DNA of 64,000 nucleotides from Orientallactaga sibirica. Its lineage: Eukaryota > Chordata > Mammalia > Rodentia > Dipodidae. The stretch's first letter is position 1. Every line of letters begins with the position of its first letter. A model generated the notes under the pieces. The model was not told the DNA's origin. It made no database searches and was given only the letters and a program-made list of their open reading frames with translations. The DNA lies in contig JAEOAD010000025.1 in the NCBI GenBank assembly GCA_036365145.1, positions 29,149,001-29,213,000 of the forward strand, in the 5' to 3' direction. Shown here piece after piece: positions 9,454-21,376 of this stretch. Position numbers and translations under genes: made by a program.

Positions 9454-11551
9454 AGGGAACATGAAAAGCCGGCTGCTCAGGAGGCTCTAAAAACACCACC
9501 ACCACCACATGCTCTTGGCTCTTTGGGTTGACACGCAACAGGAGGTGCAGTGGTTCTGGTCACTGTGAGCTGTACACGGCTCTCACTCCAGCTTCAGTTC
9601 AAACCCAGGACACAAAAGAACCCACAGCCAAAAACAACTACTTAGTGAGAGGCATAAAAATTATCATTTGTAAATGTGCCACAAAGTGATGATTAACTTT
9701 TATATGCTGCAGTCATTCATCTAATCAAAACTCCCACAAAGCACATCGAGATGTTTCTAGTACATAAAGAGAAGTACAGTGATGACTACATTCTAATTTA
9801 GCCTTTCAATCTGATCCTTAGAACCCCCCTCATCTAAAATGTGCTATTTATGGGAAAATGCTTGCAAATGGCTTGAAGCGTTCTCCAACACAGTTATCTA
9901 GAAGTGAAGTTAGAGAGGAAGGAGACATCTTACCTGAGCATGTGAAGCACTAGGTGACTTCTAGTATCTTAGTGATTAAAGCATATTAAAATCTTTAAAG
10001 GAATTTGAGCAGTTCTCAGGATTCATTAAGCATGAGAATCACCAAGGAAATTTATTAACAAGAGTATCCTTGGCCTGTTTGCTGGAAAGTGACTCAGGGC
10101 TTCTGTAGTTGGGCCCAGGAACAAGGATTTCTATCATCGTAGTGTCTAGGCAGAACACGGACTGCACTCTGAACGAACTAAAGAAACCCAGCATGTGGAA
10201 AAGATAGGAGCTCCTGCTTTGCTACTCTTGTGGTTTCAATGCTAATGCAGATGAAGCCTCTTCTTGTTTCCTCTCCAAAATACAGACATAAGTGAATGCA
10301 TGCATACACATGTGTGCATATGCACATGTGCACCCCCCCACTCAAACCAACGCCTTACTGCAAATTATCTTTCTGTTCTTTGCACTCTGCTTACTTACAA
10401 TGGGGAGGGTGAAGGGGCACTGAACCCATACATCACTATAGGGGATCCCAGACTTCCTGTGTCTAGCAGACCTCAGAGGGAAAGTACAAATTATTGGCAG
10501 CTCCACTAATTCTATAGGGGTTCAAAAAGAAAACTACACGAAGAAGGAACCTTCCCCAGATAAAAAGTTAGCTCGCTAACATGAGAAACCATCTGAGTAT
10601 AATCCACATGGACCTTATTGTGCTGATACCTTTGAAATTCTCTTTTTATTTTTCCTGTCCATGTCTTTCTCCCAAATTATTGCAAGTATATTTCTCCTTT
10701 TACTCGCAGGGAAATGCCAGCCTGCCCCTGCCCTTTCCTGAGTTCTCCAGGTCAAGCCTGCGATTCCCTGAGCACTGGCTCTGGCCTCTCTGCTACACTG
10801 AAGTTTGCCCCTTTCTGGGATACTCATTTTCAGCCTGGGTCACTGACAATGATGCTACCACTTGGCATAGACCTTTTTATGGTTCTTTTGTACAGAACTG
10901 GTCACATTACAGATTTGCCTACAATGTCCTCTCAGTCTTAATTCTCTTCCCACAAAATTCTTACCTTGTGGATCTGTTTGTCACTTTCACCTTTCAGACT
11001 ATCTGTTTTTTCTAAGAGGGTGTTCCAAACTGATCAAAAGGGAAGTCAATATGCCTAGAATCATAAGCTACCCCAACTCCCAAATAGATTTCATCTGACA
11101 TCCTGACTCCCAGTATTTATCTCTTGGAAACTTACTACTTGCAGTCAGTTGATAGCAAATGTGTTCTAAAACCTTTTGGACCTCTGTGCCAGTTTCAAAT
11201 GCAAACCTCAACAGACCAACCCTTAGGTAATGAAAGGTGGGGGACGGGACTGGTTCCTGTATGGCATCTTCTGACCCAGAGTCATGCAAGGGGCTCCTCT
11301 GATAACAGGCATACAAGGGCTGTTTTGGTTTTGCCAACTGAGCAAGCAGGTATAAACAGGATCTTCAGAAATTCTACCCAGTGGCTCAGCATTGTGACGA
11401 CATTCCCAGGTGCCCAGTGAGGCCAGTTCTGGTTCAATTCATTCAAATCTGCTAGAGCTCCCATTCACACATTCTCTGAGTCACACACCTCTCACATACA
11501 GGGTGCTGTACGCAGACTGTCCACGGTTGGCAGGAGGGACTCAGCACTCAC
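9454..11551. other. Intron without recognised element
   Basis: Part of the 2.9-kb intron between exons 3 and 4. No SINE or LTR recognised. A 144-codon plus frame at 10581-11015 has no family resemblance I know. Confidence 0.6.
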
Positions 11552-11650
11552 CAGGCCGCACAGACTGCACCAGAACGATGCGATCGCCACTGACAGTGAA
11601 GCCAAAGCCATGTTGGTCCTTCTGAATGATGACACAGCGCTGGACAAGTC
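11552..11650 (-). CDS. ARHGEF11: ARHGEF11 coding exon 3 (first half of PDZ domain)
   Basis: This 99-bp exon has acceptor ccccaccag and donor gtgagt. It begins with GA, completing the glycine split from exon 2, reads LVQRCVIIQKDQHGFGFTVS then GDRIVLVQSVRP, and ends on a G that opens another split glycine. It encodes the first strands of the PDZ domain (about residues 42-75). GFGF is the carboxylate-binding loop (x-phi-G-phi) that grips the C-terminal carboxylate of partners; plexin-B C-termini are the known ligands of this PDZ. The residues match ARHGEF11 rather than ARHGEF12, which from memory has DNGFGLTVSGDNPVFVQSVK here. No frameshift or stop is seen. Confidence 0.97.
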
Positions 11651-11856
11651 CTGGTGGGGACAGAAAACGGGGGTTGGGGCAAGCAGCCTTACTGGAAGGT
11701 TAGTGCATTCAAGCCAAGGCCAACCCAGTCAAGTCCTGGCACCTTTCTTCCTCAAGAAGCCTTCCCAGACTAATCCAACCCCCAGGACTTGTCTTGTTCC
11801 CAGATGCTGCTGCAATGAGAGAGTGCTCTGAGTGGCTGGTAAAAAACCTCTCATCT

Positions 11857-12002
11857 GCTGGGCATGGTGGCTCACACCTTTAATCCCAGCTCTCAGGAGG
11901 CAGAGGTAGGAGGATCACCATGAGTTCGAGGCCACCCTGAGACTACATAGTAAATTCCAGGTCCTCCTGGGCTACAGTGAGCCCCTACCTCGCAAAGACT
12001 AA
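11857..12002 (+). mobile_element. B1 SINE
   Basis: Plus copy with a poor A-tail (cgcaaagactaaacaacac). Confidence 0.9.
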
Positions 12003-12429
12003 ACAACACACAGAAAGCCCTGTCGTCCACTTTGTGTTCCATATAAGAAACGACTCTTCTCTACAGGCACTTGCCCATTTCGGGTCTGTTTGGATAAGGC
12101 TAATCAAACAAGGGCAGGGTCAACTCCAATTATGCTCCTGAAGACTGATCTATAGATCAGCAGCTTTAGTGATCAACTGCAAGTCTTACGTTGTCATAGC
12201 CAACGCTCACTGTCTGGTGTGGCAGAGCTGGATAACTCATGCTTGGTGAGTCATGGTTGATCCTTACTACACCTAGGAAAGACTGTCAGGAGAAACCTTT
12301 TATACACATCACTATCGCTGCACAGAACAGAAAAGAAAGGGAGGGGGAGGTGTCTACTGTCTGTCTCCCTATGAATGTGTCAGCCATTGTGCAGTGTGAT
12401 GGCATTCGGTAACAATTCAAACATGGGCT

Positions 12430-12600
12430 CTAGAGTTCAAACAGAACTAGTTTCAAGCCTTGATTCTGTTCCCAATATACATATGAAGTTAGGCAAGTTT
12501 CCTAACTCCTGTGTCTCAGCTTCCTCCTCTGCAAATAAAGAGAATAAAACCTACTTTCTAGGTTGGTATAAGGTTACAACTGAAACACAATTCATAACAC
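12430..12600 (+). mobile_element. MIR
   Basis: aagttaggcaagtttcctaa, then tcagcttcctcctctgcaaa, then 'aataaaaccta' follows the MIR order. Just upstream of exon 2 in genome coordinates. Confidence 0.7.
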
Positions 12601-12689
12601 AATGTGTCTTGTGTACACAGTATGTGCTCTACGCAAAGTTCAAGTGTTTTACTTGAGGTGTGTGGATGTATACTTAAGAAGATAGTTAC

Positions 12690-12781
12690 CTGTTGTCTCA
12701 GAGGCGTCAGAGAGCTGGCGGTGGTGGGAAGGGGATCTGCGGTCAGGTGTGGACTCTCCCAGAGAAGACAGGCTACTTAAC
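12690..12781 (-). CDS. ARHGEF11: ARHGEF11 coding exon 2 (Ser-rich N-terminal linker)
   Basis: This 92-bp internal exon has acceptor tccgcag and donor gtaact. It supplies the last base of a split codon (AG|G, Arg), then 30 codons reading LSSLSSLGESTPDRRS followed by PSHHRQLSDASETT, and ends on the first G of a glycine codon completed by the next exon. From memory the human protein starts MSVRLPQSIDR followed by a very similar stretch, so this is about residues 11-42. It is a disordered, Ser/Thr-rich segment before the PDZ domain with no catalytic role. The upstream exon with the start codon was not found between here and 64000. Numbering assumes the start-codon exon is exon 1. Confidence 0.93.
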
Positions 12782-13515
12782 CTGCGGAAGGAAGGAAGGA
12801 AAGCATGCCAGTGAGCTGGGCAGGGAGGGGCCAGTGCCAGGAGGCCCTGTCAAAGAGGGGCTGGAGTCTTGTACAATGAGAGACCAACCCGTCCATTTTG
12901 TAACCTGCTCAGTTCAATAGAAGACTACTCATGTCTACACTGGTGGCAACACCACCTATCTGGAATCCTGGCCAGCCAGGGCAAACACAATCTCTTTAAT
13001 ACACAGCAGGGAGTGAAGGGAAATTGCCTTTCCTGGAGTCAGATGACAGAGACAATAGCAAGGGAGTGCACACACAAACATGCACTTGTTGAGTCTGACA
13101 GGCTGCAATGAGCTGATGAAACAGAACGGAGAGCCGCAGAGAGAATGACTGCAAGGAGACAGACAGCCAGGTAGTGTCAGGAGGTGGTGTGCACAGAAGG
13201 AGTCTGAAGGAAGGACACGGCACCCAGCCAGACACACACAGAGGCGTGCATGAACACAGCAAACACAAACCCCCACATGAGCGCCATCTCTCTGTCCCTC
13301 AACATGACACACACAGCAGTCTCCAGGATGGCAAGTGGGCATTTAGTAACCTACTAGGTACCTACAGCTTGCCTACTACTTTAGAAAGGAGAGGCACCGA
13401 AACAGCCTGAGCCTAAGAAAATTCTGTTTATCTTTTGGGTATCAGTGGAGGACAGGAATCTGGTCTGTTGGTGGTAGTGTACTTCAATTCCACAATCACA
13501 TCTGTTCCTGTGCCA
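12782..13515. other. Start of the long intron, no element recognised
   Basis: Follows the exon 2 acceptor, whose tract holds (GGAA)n on the plus strand. Nothing else identified. Confidence 0.6.
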
Positions 13516-13665
13516 GCTGGGCATTGTAGCTTACACCTTTAACCCTAGCACTCAGGAGGCTAAGGCAGGAGGATCACTGTGAGTTCAAGGCCAGCCTGGA
13601 ACTGCAGAGTGAGTAACAGGTCAACCTGAGCTAGAGTGATACCCTACCTGAAAAATCAAAAACTT
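13516..13665 (+). mobile_element. B1 SINE, older
   Basis: Many substitutions (gctgggcattgtagcttaca, ctaaggcaggaggatc). Confidence 0.85.
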
Positions 13666-13683
13666 AAAAATAAGAAAATAAGA

Positions 13684-13858
13684 GCCGGGCATGGTGGCTC
13701 ACGCCTTTAATCCTAGCACTTGGGAGGCAGAGGTAGGAGGATTGCCATGAGTTCGAGGCCACCCTGAGACTACATAGTGAATTCCAGGTCAGCCTGAACT
13801 AGAGTGAGACCCTACCTCGAAAAACCAAAAATAAATAAATAAATAAATAAGAAAATAA
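13684..13858 (+). mobile_element. B1 SINE
   Basis: Near consensus, tail (AAAT)n. Followed by about 390 bases with no element recognised. Confidence 0.93.
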
Positions 13859-14248
13859 AACAAACAACAACAAAAAAACAATTAAAGACTCCAAAACTTC
13901 AAAGTACCATAGGTTCTGCTTGACGTGTTCTTTAACTAGAACCCACGGCACAGGAAGGGGAACTCCAGTCACGGTGGTGGTCCTTGTTTACAGTGTACAA
14001 GCTTCCAGCTCCTGAATCAATAACTGCTTTACCTCTGAAAAAGGCAATTCTTATCCTGCTGATAACAAAAGACTGATGCATGAACCCACTGTGTGTGATG
14101 GCAAAAAAACACCAGAAATAATCTCACTGTTCATAATGGGTGACTGGTTAAATAATTTGTTTTATAACAAATATAATGATAAGAAACTTGGACATACAGA
14201 ACTTTATGTCAAAAATTACCTTCATATGTTATTGAGGGAAAAAAGATA

Positions 14249-14424
14249 GGGCTGAAAAGATTGCTCAGTGGTCAAAGGCACCTGTCTGCAAAGCCTGATG
14301 GCCTGAGTTCAATTCCCCAGTATCCACATAAAGCCAGATGCACAAAGTGGCACATGTGTCTGGAGTTAGTTTGCAGTGCCAAGAGGCCTGACATGCCCAT
14401 TCTCTCTCTCAAATAAATAAATAT
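14249..14424 (+). mobile_element. tSINE, older
   Basis: Head is gggctgaaaagattgctcag and box B is gagttcaattcc; the tail is (AAAT)n. Confidence 0.88.
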
Positions 14425-14650
14425 TGGAAAAAAGTAAAAATCAAGATAAAGAATTCTGTGGACATTTAAAATACTAGATAAAAGGGAGAGTACAGTATTT
14501 ATCTAGTTTTATACACATAAGCAAGTATGCAAGCCTAGCTACCATAGCCCTGGTGGCCTGGGCTGGGGCATGGGACTCGAGACTCCCCTGTTAAGGTCTC
14601 TTTTATACTCTTTAATTCTGAACCATGTGCAGATACTATCCAAAAACAAG

Positions 14651-14796
14651 TTGGGTGAGGTACTGCAAGCCTACAATCCTGGCTTTGGAAGTCTGATCAG
14701 GAGGCATGCAGGGAGCTCAAGGTTAGCCTGTAGTGCACAGCGAGTTCCTGGCTGGCCTGGATCACATGGAGAGACCCTGTCTCAAACGAAACAATT
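14651..14796 (+). mobile_element. Proto-B1-like element
   Basis: tactgcaagcctacaatcct up to gagaccctgtctcaaa: an old B1-type monomer, diverged. Confidence 0.55.
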
Positions 14797-16400
14797 TGAA
14801 AAAACAAAGAAGGGTTTCTCCCTCCCTCCGTCCCTCCCTCATGGTGGCACCCCTCTCACCTGGACAGGTGGGCCTGCTTTTTAGTGGAGGGTCTTTGGAT
14901 CAGAGCAAGAAGGACACCAAGGAAGAAGAGAGCATGGGACCCAGGAGAGAGCAATGCAGGAAAGAAGGAAGAAAGAGAAACAAAACAAACACCACATAAG
15001 CCAGACAAGACACTGGAGAGGGTAGGTTCAAAAGAGAAACACACCAGACCTAAGGACCCAGGGCTGAGAACTGGCACAACATAGCAGTAAGCTTACTAAA
15101 ACGCCAGTTCACCCTCATCATTTTGCTGCTTAAAATCTTTTAGAACTCCCTGCTGTGCTCAGGAGGTAAGTGGTCATCTTCCCAACTAGGCCATTGACCA
15201 CAGCACCTAATGGGAGATTCAGCAGGATGTCTAGTTAGGTGCCTCTCTGAGCTCTTCCGACTCCCAGCACCTCGCCTCCCCACAGCAAGGTCTCGGTGGG
15301 AACTGCTCTCTGGAAAGTCCACCAAGGCAGAGTCCTGTTACAGCCTCTGCGTTCTGCTGCTCTCCCTCACTTGTAGTGCTTCCTGGGTTTATTCAAACTG
15401 GTCCTTCCTCTCACACTGTTGTCTACTACTGTACCTACAAGCCAGAAAAGAAAGTCAGCTTCTAGAAGCTATAACTTCTGTCTTTCCTCAAGTCACCCTG
15501 GTTCCATCATTCTCTGTCCACTGCCCACTTTCCACCCAGGGTAAAGCTTCATTTATCAGGTTATCAAGGTACTGTTATGTTCTAGAATCTAGACTTCTGC
15601 TAACTCATGCACTAAGCCACAAGCAACTGCAGCTATTTACATTTTAAAATAGAATTAAAATTCACTTTCTCAGTTGTAGTTGCCACACTTAAGATATGTA
15701 ACAGCTACATACGGCAAATGGCTACCATCCTATACACAGTGCAAAGTAGAAAGTTCCTGTCACGGCATGGAATTTTATTGTACAGCACTGCTCGAAACAC
15801 TAGATACAAGCCAGTGGGTATAGATTTCAGTACAAACACAGTGACCAGCAGCACTCTGGTCAGAAAGCATTTTTAGCAAAAATCCTGGTGCCAGGGGAAG
15901 GGTGCCTCTCTCTGAGTTGTGGTCAGGGGGCTCTGGAGGCCCCAAATAGTACAGCATGTTGACACTGCTCTTGTCTGCTACCAGAACTAGATGGTGCGAC
16001 CCTATCGCTAAAGACATGATTCCCTCTGGTTGCAGGGCATAGACAATCAAGCTGGAACTGAGCTAGAAGTGTCCTCCCTGCTGTCCAGCATTCACAGTGT
16101 GGGAAGGTACGAGGAGAGAACTGTTAACAGTCTTACTTAGCCGTGGACCTTGTATGCTACACTATTGACCAAAGCACGGCATGTCCACTAGTGCCATACT
16201 GGCATGGCTCTATGGGGTAACCAACTGCTTTGTGACTGCGTTTGAGGACTGTTTCTACAGGAGGTAATTTATGCCTGGCACTGTAAATCTCGTCAAAAGC
16301 TCATGGCTGGAGAGAGCAGAGGCCCTACTAGGGAAGAACTGGTTTTTCTTTTTTTTGGGGGGTGCGTGAGCACTTGCACGTGCCTATAAAAGTACTTCTT
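14797..16400. other. Intron without recognised element
   Basis: 1.6 kb with no SINE. Parts of 15090-15560 have the feel of an old LINE2 or similar 3' region, but I cannot support a call. Confidence 0.5.
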
Positions 16401-16584
16401 GGGCTGGAGAGAGAGCTCAGCGGTTAAGGCACTCGCCTGTAAAGCCTAACAACCCGAGTTCAATTCCCCAGTGCTAACATAGATCAAGATGCACAAAGTG
16501 GCTCATGTATCTGGAGTTCGTCTGCAGTGGCGGGAGGCCCTGCCATGCCCATTCTCTCTCTCTGCTTGAAAATAAATAAATAAG
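16401..16584 (+). mobile_element. tSINE
   Basis: Plus copy, head gggctggagagagagctcag. Confidence 0.92.
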
Positions 16585-16608
16585 AATATTTTTCAAAAAG
16601 TGTTTCTA

Positions 16609-16814
16609 GAGCCGGGGAAATGGTTCAGTGGTTAAAGGTGCTTCCTTATAAAGCCTCAAAGCCTGATGGCCTGGGTTCAATTCCCTAGTACCCACATAAA
16701 GCCAGATGTAGAAAGTGGCACATACCTCTGGAATGTGCAATGGCAGGAGGCACTGGTGTGCCCATACTCACTCTCTTTCTGCCTGCTGCTTTCTCTCTCT
16801 CAAATAAATACATG
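16609..16814 (+). mobile_element. tSINE, older
   Basis: Head changed to gccggggaaatggttcagtg; tail caaataaatacatg. Confidence 0.88.
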
Positions 16815-16834
16815 TTTTTAAAGTACCTTCTAGA

Positions 16835-16989
16835 AGCCTGGCATGGTGGCACATGCCTTTAAGCCCAGCACTCAGGAGGCAGAGATAGGAAGATTGCCAT
16901 GAGTTCGAGACCACACTGAGAGACTACATAGTGAACTCCACGTCAGTCTGGACTAGAATGAGACCTTACCTGGAAAAAAACAAACAAAA
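16835..16989 (+). mobile_element. B1 SINE with clear TSD
   Basis: Flanked by aagtaccttcta on both sides (16821 and 16990). Confidence 0.94.
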
Positions 16990-17757
16990 AAGTACCTTCT
17001 AAATATTTATGTTTATGCCCATAGTGCTGCTATCAGCTCTGGTCAGAGAAGCGCCTTTTTGCAGTGAGCCGTGGTACTGGTCAAAGCTGTGAAGAAGTGA
17101 CTGTTGAGAGCTCAGCCCTAAAGGGGGCGTCCATGTCACTCCCTCCACAGCTCAGGGAGCACTGCGGAAGAGACAGAGACGGTGCAGACTGCAAGAGCCA
17201 GGCCAGGGGGAGGGAGTGCTGTGGAGAGCTGTCTCTGAACAGGACAGGGCCATGAACTCACCGCAGCTGGGGTTACCTGCACAAGATCAGGCACCCCCTC
17301 CCCGAGGAGCTACCGACAGGAGTGGACGCTGGAGGTGGGGCAGACATTTGCTTTACTGCTGTGACGTCTGGAAAGCTGCCTGTGCTCTTTTATATAAATA
17401 CCCCTCCTCACCCATGATGATGTAAAGCAATCCTAATTAAACTCACTGGTTCACCAAAGAGAAGGGGGATCGTTTGGGAAGAGGAAGGAAACCAACAGGC
17501 GTGACGGGGAGAAGTTCATGGAGGTGGCTGTGACCAAAATATAATATATACATGTATGAAATTGTCAAAATAACTTGAAAGCACAAAAGATGTTGTTGTG
17601 GCTCCAGCTGCTCCTCTGCTGTCTTCAGTGTAGCCACAGTACCCTACCACCTCAGGCTGAGCCTGACTTCCTCCTCATACCTCCAGAGAAATTCCATTTT
17701 GACCTTGGGATACCTCAGCTCTCTCACTTTGGTCTTCTTTCATACCCTACTGGAACC
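16990..17757. other. Intron without recognised element
   Basis: Unique-looking; nothing identified. Confidence 0.6.
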
Positions 17758-17914
17758 TACTGGGCGTGGTGACACACACCTTTAATCCCAGCACTCTGGA
17801 GGCAGAGATAGGAGGATGGCCATGAGTTCAAGGCCAGTCTGAGATTACATAGTAAATTCCAGGTCAATCTGGGCTAGAGTGAGACCCTACCTCGAAAAAC
17901 AAAAACAAAAAAAA
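17758..17914 (+). mobile_element. B1 SINE
   Basis: Plus copy, tail of A runs with C interruptions. Confidence 0.92.
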
Positions 17915-18151
17915 TCACAGCTAAGACAGGCATGATAGGAACATGCAAACGACCACAAAAGCATGATACAATTTTTTGTTTTTAAATTTGAGAGCTAAAA
18001 GAAGGAAAAAAACAGCAGTGAATGGAGGAGGAATATGTGCATGTATAAGGCATGAAAAGAATGGCCAAACTACTGTGTCATCTTGGCATTGAGTCCAGGT
18101 ACAGTCTTGAGAGAAAGACCTTCTTAGAAGGTTTTTAAAATCTGAGAGACA

Positions 18152-18340
18152 GGCTGGAGAGTTGGCTTAGTGGTTAAGGCACTTTTCTGTAAAGTCAAAG
18201 GACCCTGGTTCATTTCCCCAGGACCCATGTAAGCCAGATGAACAAAGTGGCACATGTGTCTGGAGTTCATTTGAGCGGATGGGGCCCTGGCATGCTCATT
18301 CTCTATCTGCCTTTTTCACGCTCTCAAATTAATTAATTAA
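18152..18340 (+). mobile_element. tSINE with clear TSD
   Basis: aaaatctgagagaca occurs on both sides, overlapping the start of the element. Tail (TTAA)n. Confidence 0.93.
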
Positions 18341-18415
18341 AAATCTGAGAGACAAGGAAGGAAGGAAAGGAGAGAGGAAGGTGGTTTGGTATGAGATGAG
18401 TGACAAAAGAAAAAA

Positions 18416-18562
18416 GCTGGGCGTGGTGGCGCATGCCTTTAATCCCAGTGCTCTTGGGAGGCAGAGGTAGGAAGACCACCCTGAGACTACATAGGGAATT
18501 CCAGGTCAGCCTGGACTAGAAAGAGACCCTACCTTGAAAATCCAAAAAAAAAAAAAAAAAAA
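18416..18562 (+). mobile_element. B1 SINE with internal deletion
   Basis: Jumps from gaggtaggaaga to ccaccctgagac, losing about 20 central bases; long A-tail. Confidence 0.9.
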
Positions 18563-19014
18563 GAAGGAAAGAAAGTCTTTAGCAATGGCCTCTTTTTCCT
18601 CTAGGAGAATCAAATGTGGCAGCCTAGCTCAAGTTCCATTCATCCTAAATTTGGGATTATGAAGGGAGCCCTGGAGATATTTCCCTGCAAATGCATACTT
18701 TTTAGATGGCATCACTGAGAAAGGTTTACTGACACTTCTCCAGTAGAGATTTGCAGGCACTTTAGAATCTTCTCCAGGGCCACTCCTCTCCTTATAGAAG
18801 ACCACTGATGCCTCCACTGTAATGGACACTCCTCCTCAAGTCCAGTTCACTGGACAGACCTACCACAAAACCTGCTGGATGGGCTGGAGAAGGAGAGGAA
18901 ACAGCTACTAAGAATATATATATTGGAAAAGCCACCAATTATCTAAAAACAGGTCACTTTAAAGAGGCAGTGTAGAAGACACTACCAAAGATAGAAAAGA
19001 GGCAAGATAACTCT
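18563..19014. other. Intron without recognised element
   Basis: Nothing identified. Confidence 0.6.
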
Positions 19015-19370
19015 GGGGGTTTAATTCAGGTGTCCCCCAGAAACTTAGGTGTTCTGAATGTCATGTCCCCAGCTGATGGCAATTTGGGAATTAAAGCCTC
19101 CTGGAGGCAGTGTATTGTTGGGGGTGGGCTTATGGGTATTATAGCCAGTGTCCCCGTGCCAGTGTCTGGCACACTCTCTTGTTGCTGTTGTCCACCTGCT
19201 GTTGGCCAGGATGTGATGTCCACCCTCTGCTCATGCCATAGTTTTCCCCTGCCATGATGGAGCTTCCCCTCAAGCCTGTAAGTCAAATTAAACCTTTTTT
19301 CCCCACAAGCTGCTCTTGGTCAGGTGTTTTCTGCCAGCAGTGTAAACCTGACTGCAACAATAATACACAA
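19015..19370 (+). mobile_element. ORR1-like MaLR solo LTR
   Basis: caggtgtcccccagaaactt, then ccccagctgatggcaatttg, and later 'aagtcaaattaaacc' follow the order of rodent ORR1/MT LTRs. Sister copies are at 27549 (plus) and 28139 and 44449 (minus). Confidence 0.75.
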
Positions 19371-20007
19371 CCAATGCCTCCTGCAAAAGACAAGATCCGT
19401 AGCTGGCTTGTTAAAGCAGACGAGCTCTCTGTGGCGAGGAGAAAGCTGCTGCTGATCATCGTGGTGCTCCCTGCCCAGCTAGAATCAGTCAGTGCCAGCG
19501 CTGCCCAGCATGCTCACACAGAAGAACCTGAAGCACACACAGGACAAGGACCAAGGGCTCCATGGAGCACGACCACAAATCTGCCCTCCTCCCTGCCTAC
19601 ACGGCAGCACCTGGAACCTGAACCCGAGACAGCTTCCACTCTTCCTCCTCTACACAGCACCAGCTGAGGAGCCAGGCAGGCTGGGCGTGCACCAGGGAGG
19701 GGGTCCACACCTCAGTGCTGGTAGACACTCACTCTAGAAGGTAACTGGTTTGAACCAATGGGACAGCACACCCCCCAAACTGGTTCCATAGGTTTGCAGC
19801 AGGAAGTACTTCCTGTGCCCCGCAGACCAGGGCAGGGTGCTAAATGAAACATGGCCAGGAGGGGAAGAACTTCAACCCAGCCCACCACGGCAAAAGCACT
19901 GATCAAGCAACTGCTTTCATTCAAGGTGTGTGGAGTGTGCTTGACATTTCTCATCATTTGTTGGTTTTGTTAACTTTGCCATTTTTGGTATTTAAAAAAA
20001 AAAAATT
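19371..20007. other. Intron without recognised element
   Basis: Includes a frame with many Ala, Pro and His codons but no recognisable protein. Confidence 0.6.
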
Positions 20008-20128
20008 GCTGGGCGTGGTGGCACATGCCTTTAATCCCAGCACTCAGGAGGCAGAGGTAGGGGGATCAGTGTGAGTTCGAGGCCACTCTGAGACTACATT
20101 GTGAATTCCAGGTCAGCCTGGGCCTGAG
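20008..20128 (+). mobile_element. B1 SINE, first of a tandem pair
   Basis: Stops at gcctgggcctgag without an A-tail and runs straight into the second copy. Confidence 0.92.
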
Positions 20129-20231
20129 GCGGGCATGGTGGCACATGCCTTTAATCCCAGCACTCAGGAGGCAGAGGTAGGGGATCAGTGTGAGTTCGGG
20201 AGCCACTCTGAGACTACATTGTGAAACAGGT

Positions 20232-20271
<40 letters not shown>
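20129..20271 (+). mobile_element. B1 SINE, second of a tandem pair
   Basis: Shares private changes with the first copy (agg(g)gatcagtgtgag, gactacattgtga). Ends in a pure run of 39 A, the last part shortened (gtgaaacaggtc before the run). Confidence 0.92.
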
Positions 20272-20273
<2 letters not shown>

Positions 20274-20794
20274 GGCGTGTTCTTTGTTAATGCATACATC
20301 TCCTAAGTCTGTAGGCTGCTCAGCCGGATTTCAGGACTCTTCTGTGAGTTTCTCCATTAGTCTACAACTGGGTGCTCTATTGCTCTGCTCATACATTCCC
20401 TTCTTTACATTACACTCATAAGCTCCTCCCACCACACGGAAACAATCTCACTGAAAAGAAACAGATTGTTCCTAAGCCAGAAAAGGAGGCTGCACAGAAG
20501 AAAAACATACCCCAGAAGAAACTGAAGAAATAAAACTTACAGCATGGGAATAGAGTCACCATTTTAAAAAAGCAAACTTTTTTTTAAGTCCCAATTTGGA
20601 CACTGGGAACTTTTACAAACGCCTTTAAACACACTCTGACTTGTCTTTGTTCATGTCCTTGCTTCTGGTGCAGAAAAATTCTGGGTTCACCTTGTCCTTT
20701 CCTCATACCAGACTTGGAGCCAAACATCCCTCTAGGCGCCCTGGTCCCTTGAAACAAGGTGGGCTTGGAGGCAAGATCTACGGCTAGGCGTTCA
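20272..20794. other. Intron without recognised element
   Basis: Nothing identified. Confidence 0.6.
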
Positions 20795-20969
20795 GTGCCG
20801 TCGGGCTGCTGTGAACGAAATCCAGACATGTGCGCCCCCTTGTGGTCAAGTGCGGCATTGCGCCCTTGCGTCACTTTGCATCTGGCTAAACGTGGGACCT
20901 GGAGATTGGAACCAGCGTTCTTAGGCTTAGCAGGCAGGCGCCTTAACCGCTAAGCCATCTCTCCAGCCT
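20795..20969 (-). mobile_element. tSINE, 'cctcctaag' variant subfamily, tail lost
   Basis: Middle reads gtggtcaagtgcggcattgc (minus), as in the copies at 22859, 24837 and 25108, but box B is single here. Confidence 0.88.
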
Positions 20970-21002
20970 TACTTTGGATTTAAAAACAAAACAAAACAAA
21001 AC

Positions 21003-21219
21003 TATTTTATTTATTTGAGAGGAAGAGACAGAAAGAGAGAGTGGCAGCCACAGAGAGAGAGAGAGAATGGGCATGCCTGGGGTTCCAGTCCCTGCAAACG
21101 AACTCCAGACGCATGCGCCACTTTCTGCATCTGGCTTACGTGAGTCCTGGGGAATTGAACCTGGGTCCTTCGACTTTGCAGGCAAAAGCCTTAATTGCTA
21201 AGCTATCTCTCCAGCCCCC
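21003..21219 (-). mobile_element. tSINE
   Basis: Flanked by tactttggattt (from about 20971 and 21220). Confidence 0.93.
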
Positions 21220-21227
21220 TACTTTGG

Positions 21228-21376
21228 ATTTTTTTTTTTTGAGGTAGGGTCTCACTCTAGCCCAGACTGACCTTGAATTCACTATGTAGTCTCAAGGTGG
21301 TCTCAAATTCAAGGTCATCATCCTACCTCTGCTTCTCAAGTTCTGGGATTACAGCTGCGTGCCAACATGCCCCGCT
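21228..21376 (-). mobile_element. B1 SINE, diverged
   Basis: Minus copy with many changes in the 5' half (caagttctgggattacagct). Confidence 0.85.

Noticed and set aside
10581..11015. 144-codon plus frame
   Set aside because: No recognisable domain, lies in the intron between exons 3 and 4 on the opposite strand, and composition looks non-coding.
19254..19737. 137- and 81-codon plus frames as an exon
   Set aside because: They start in an LTR and no conserved protein or splice pair is seen.
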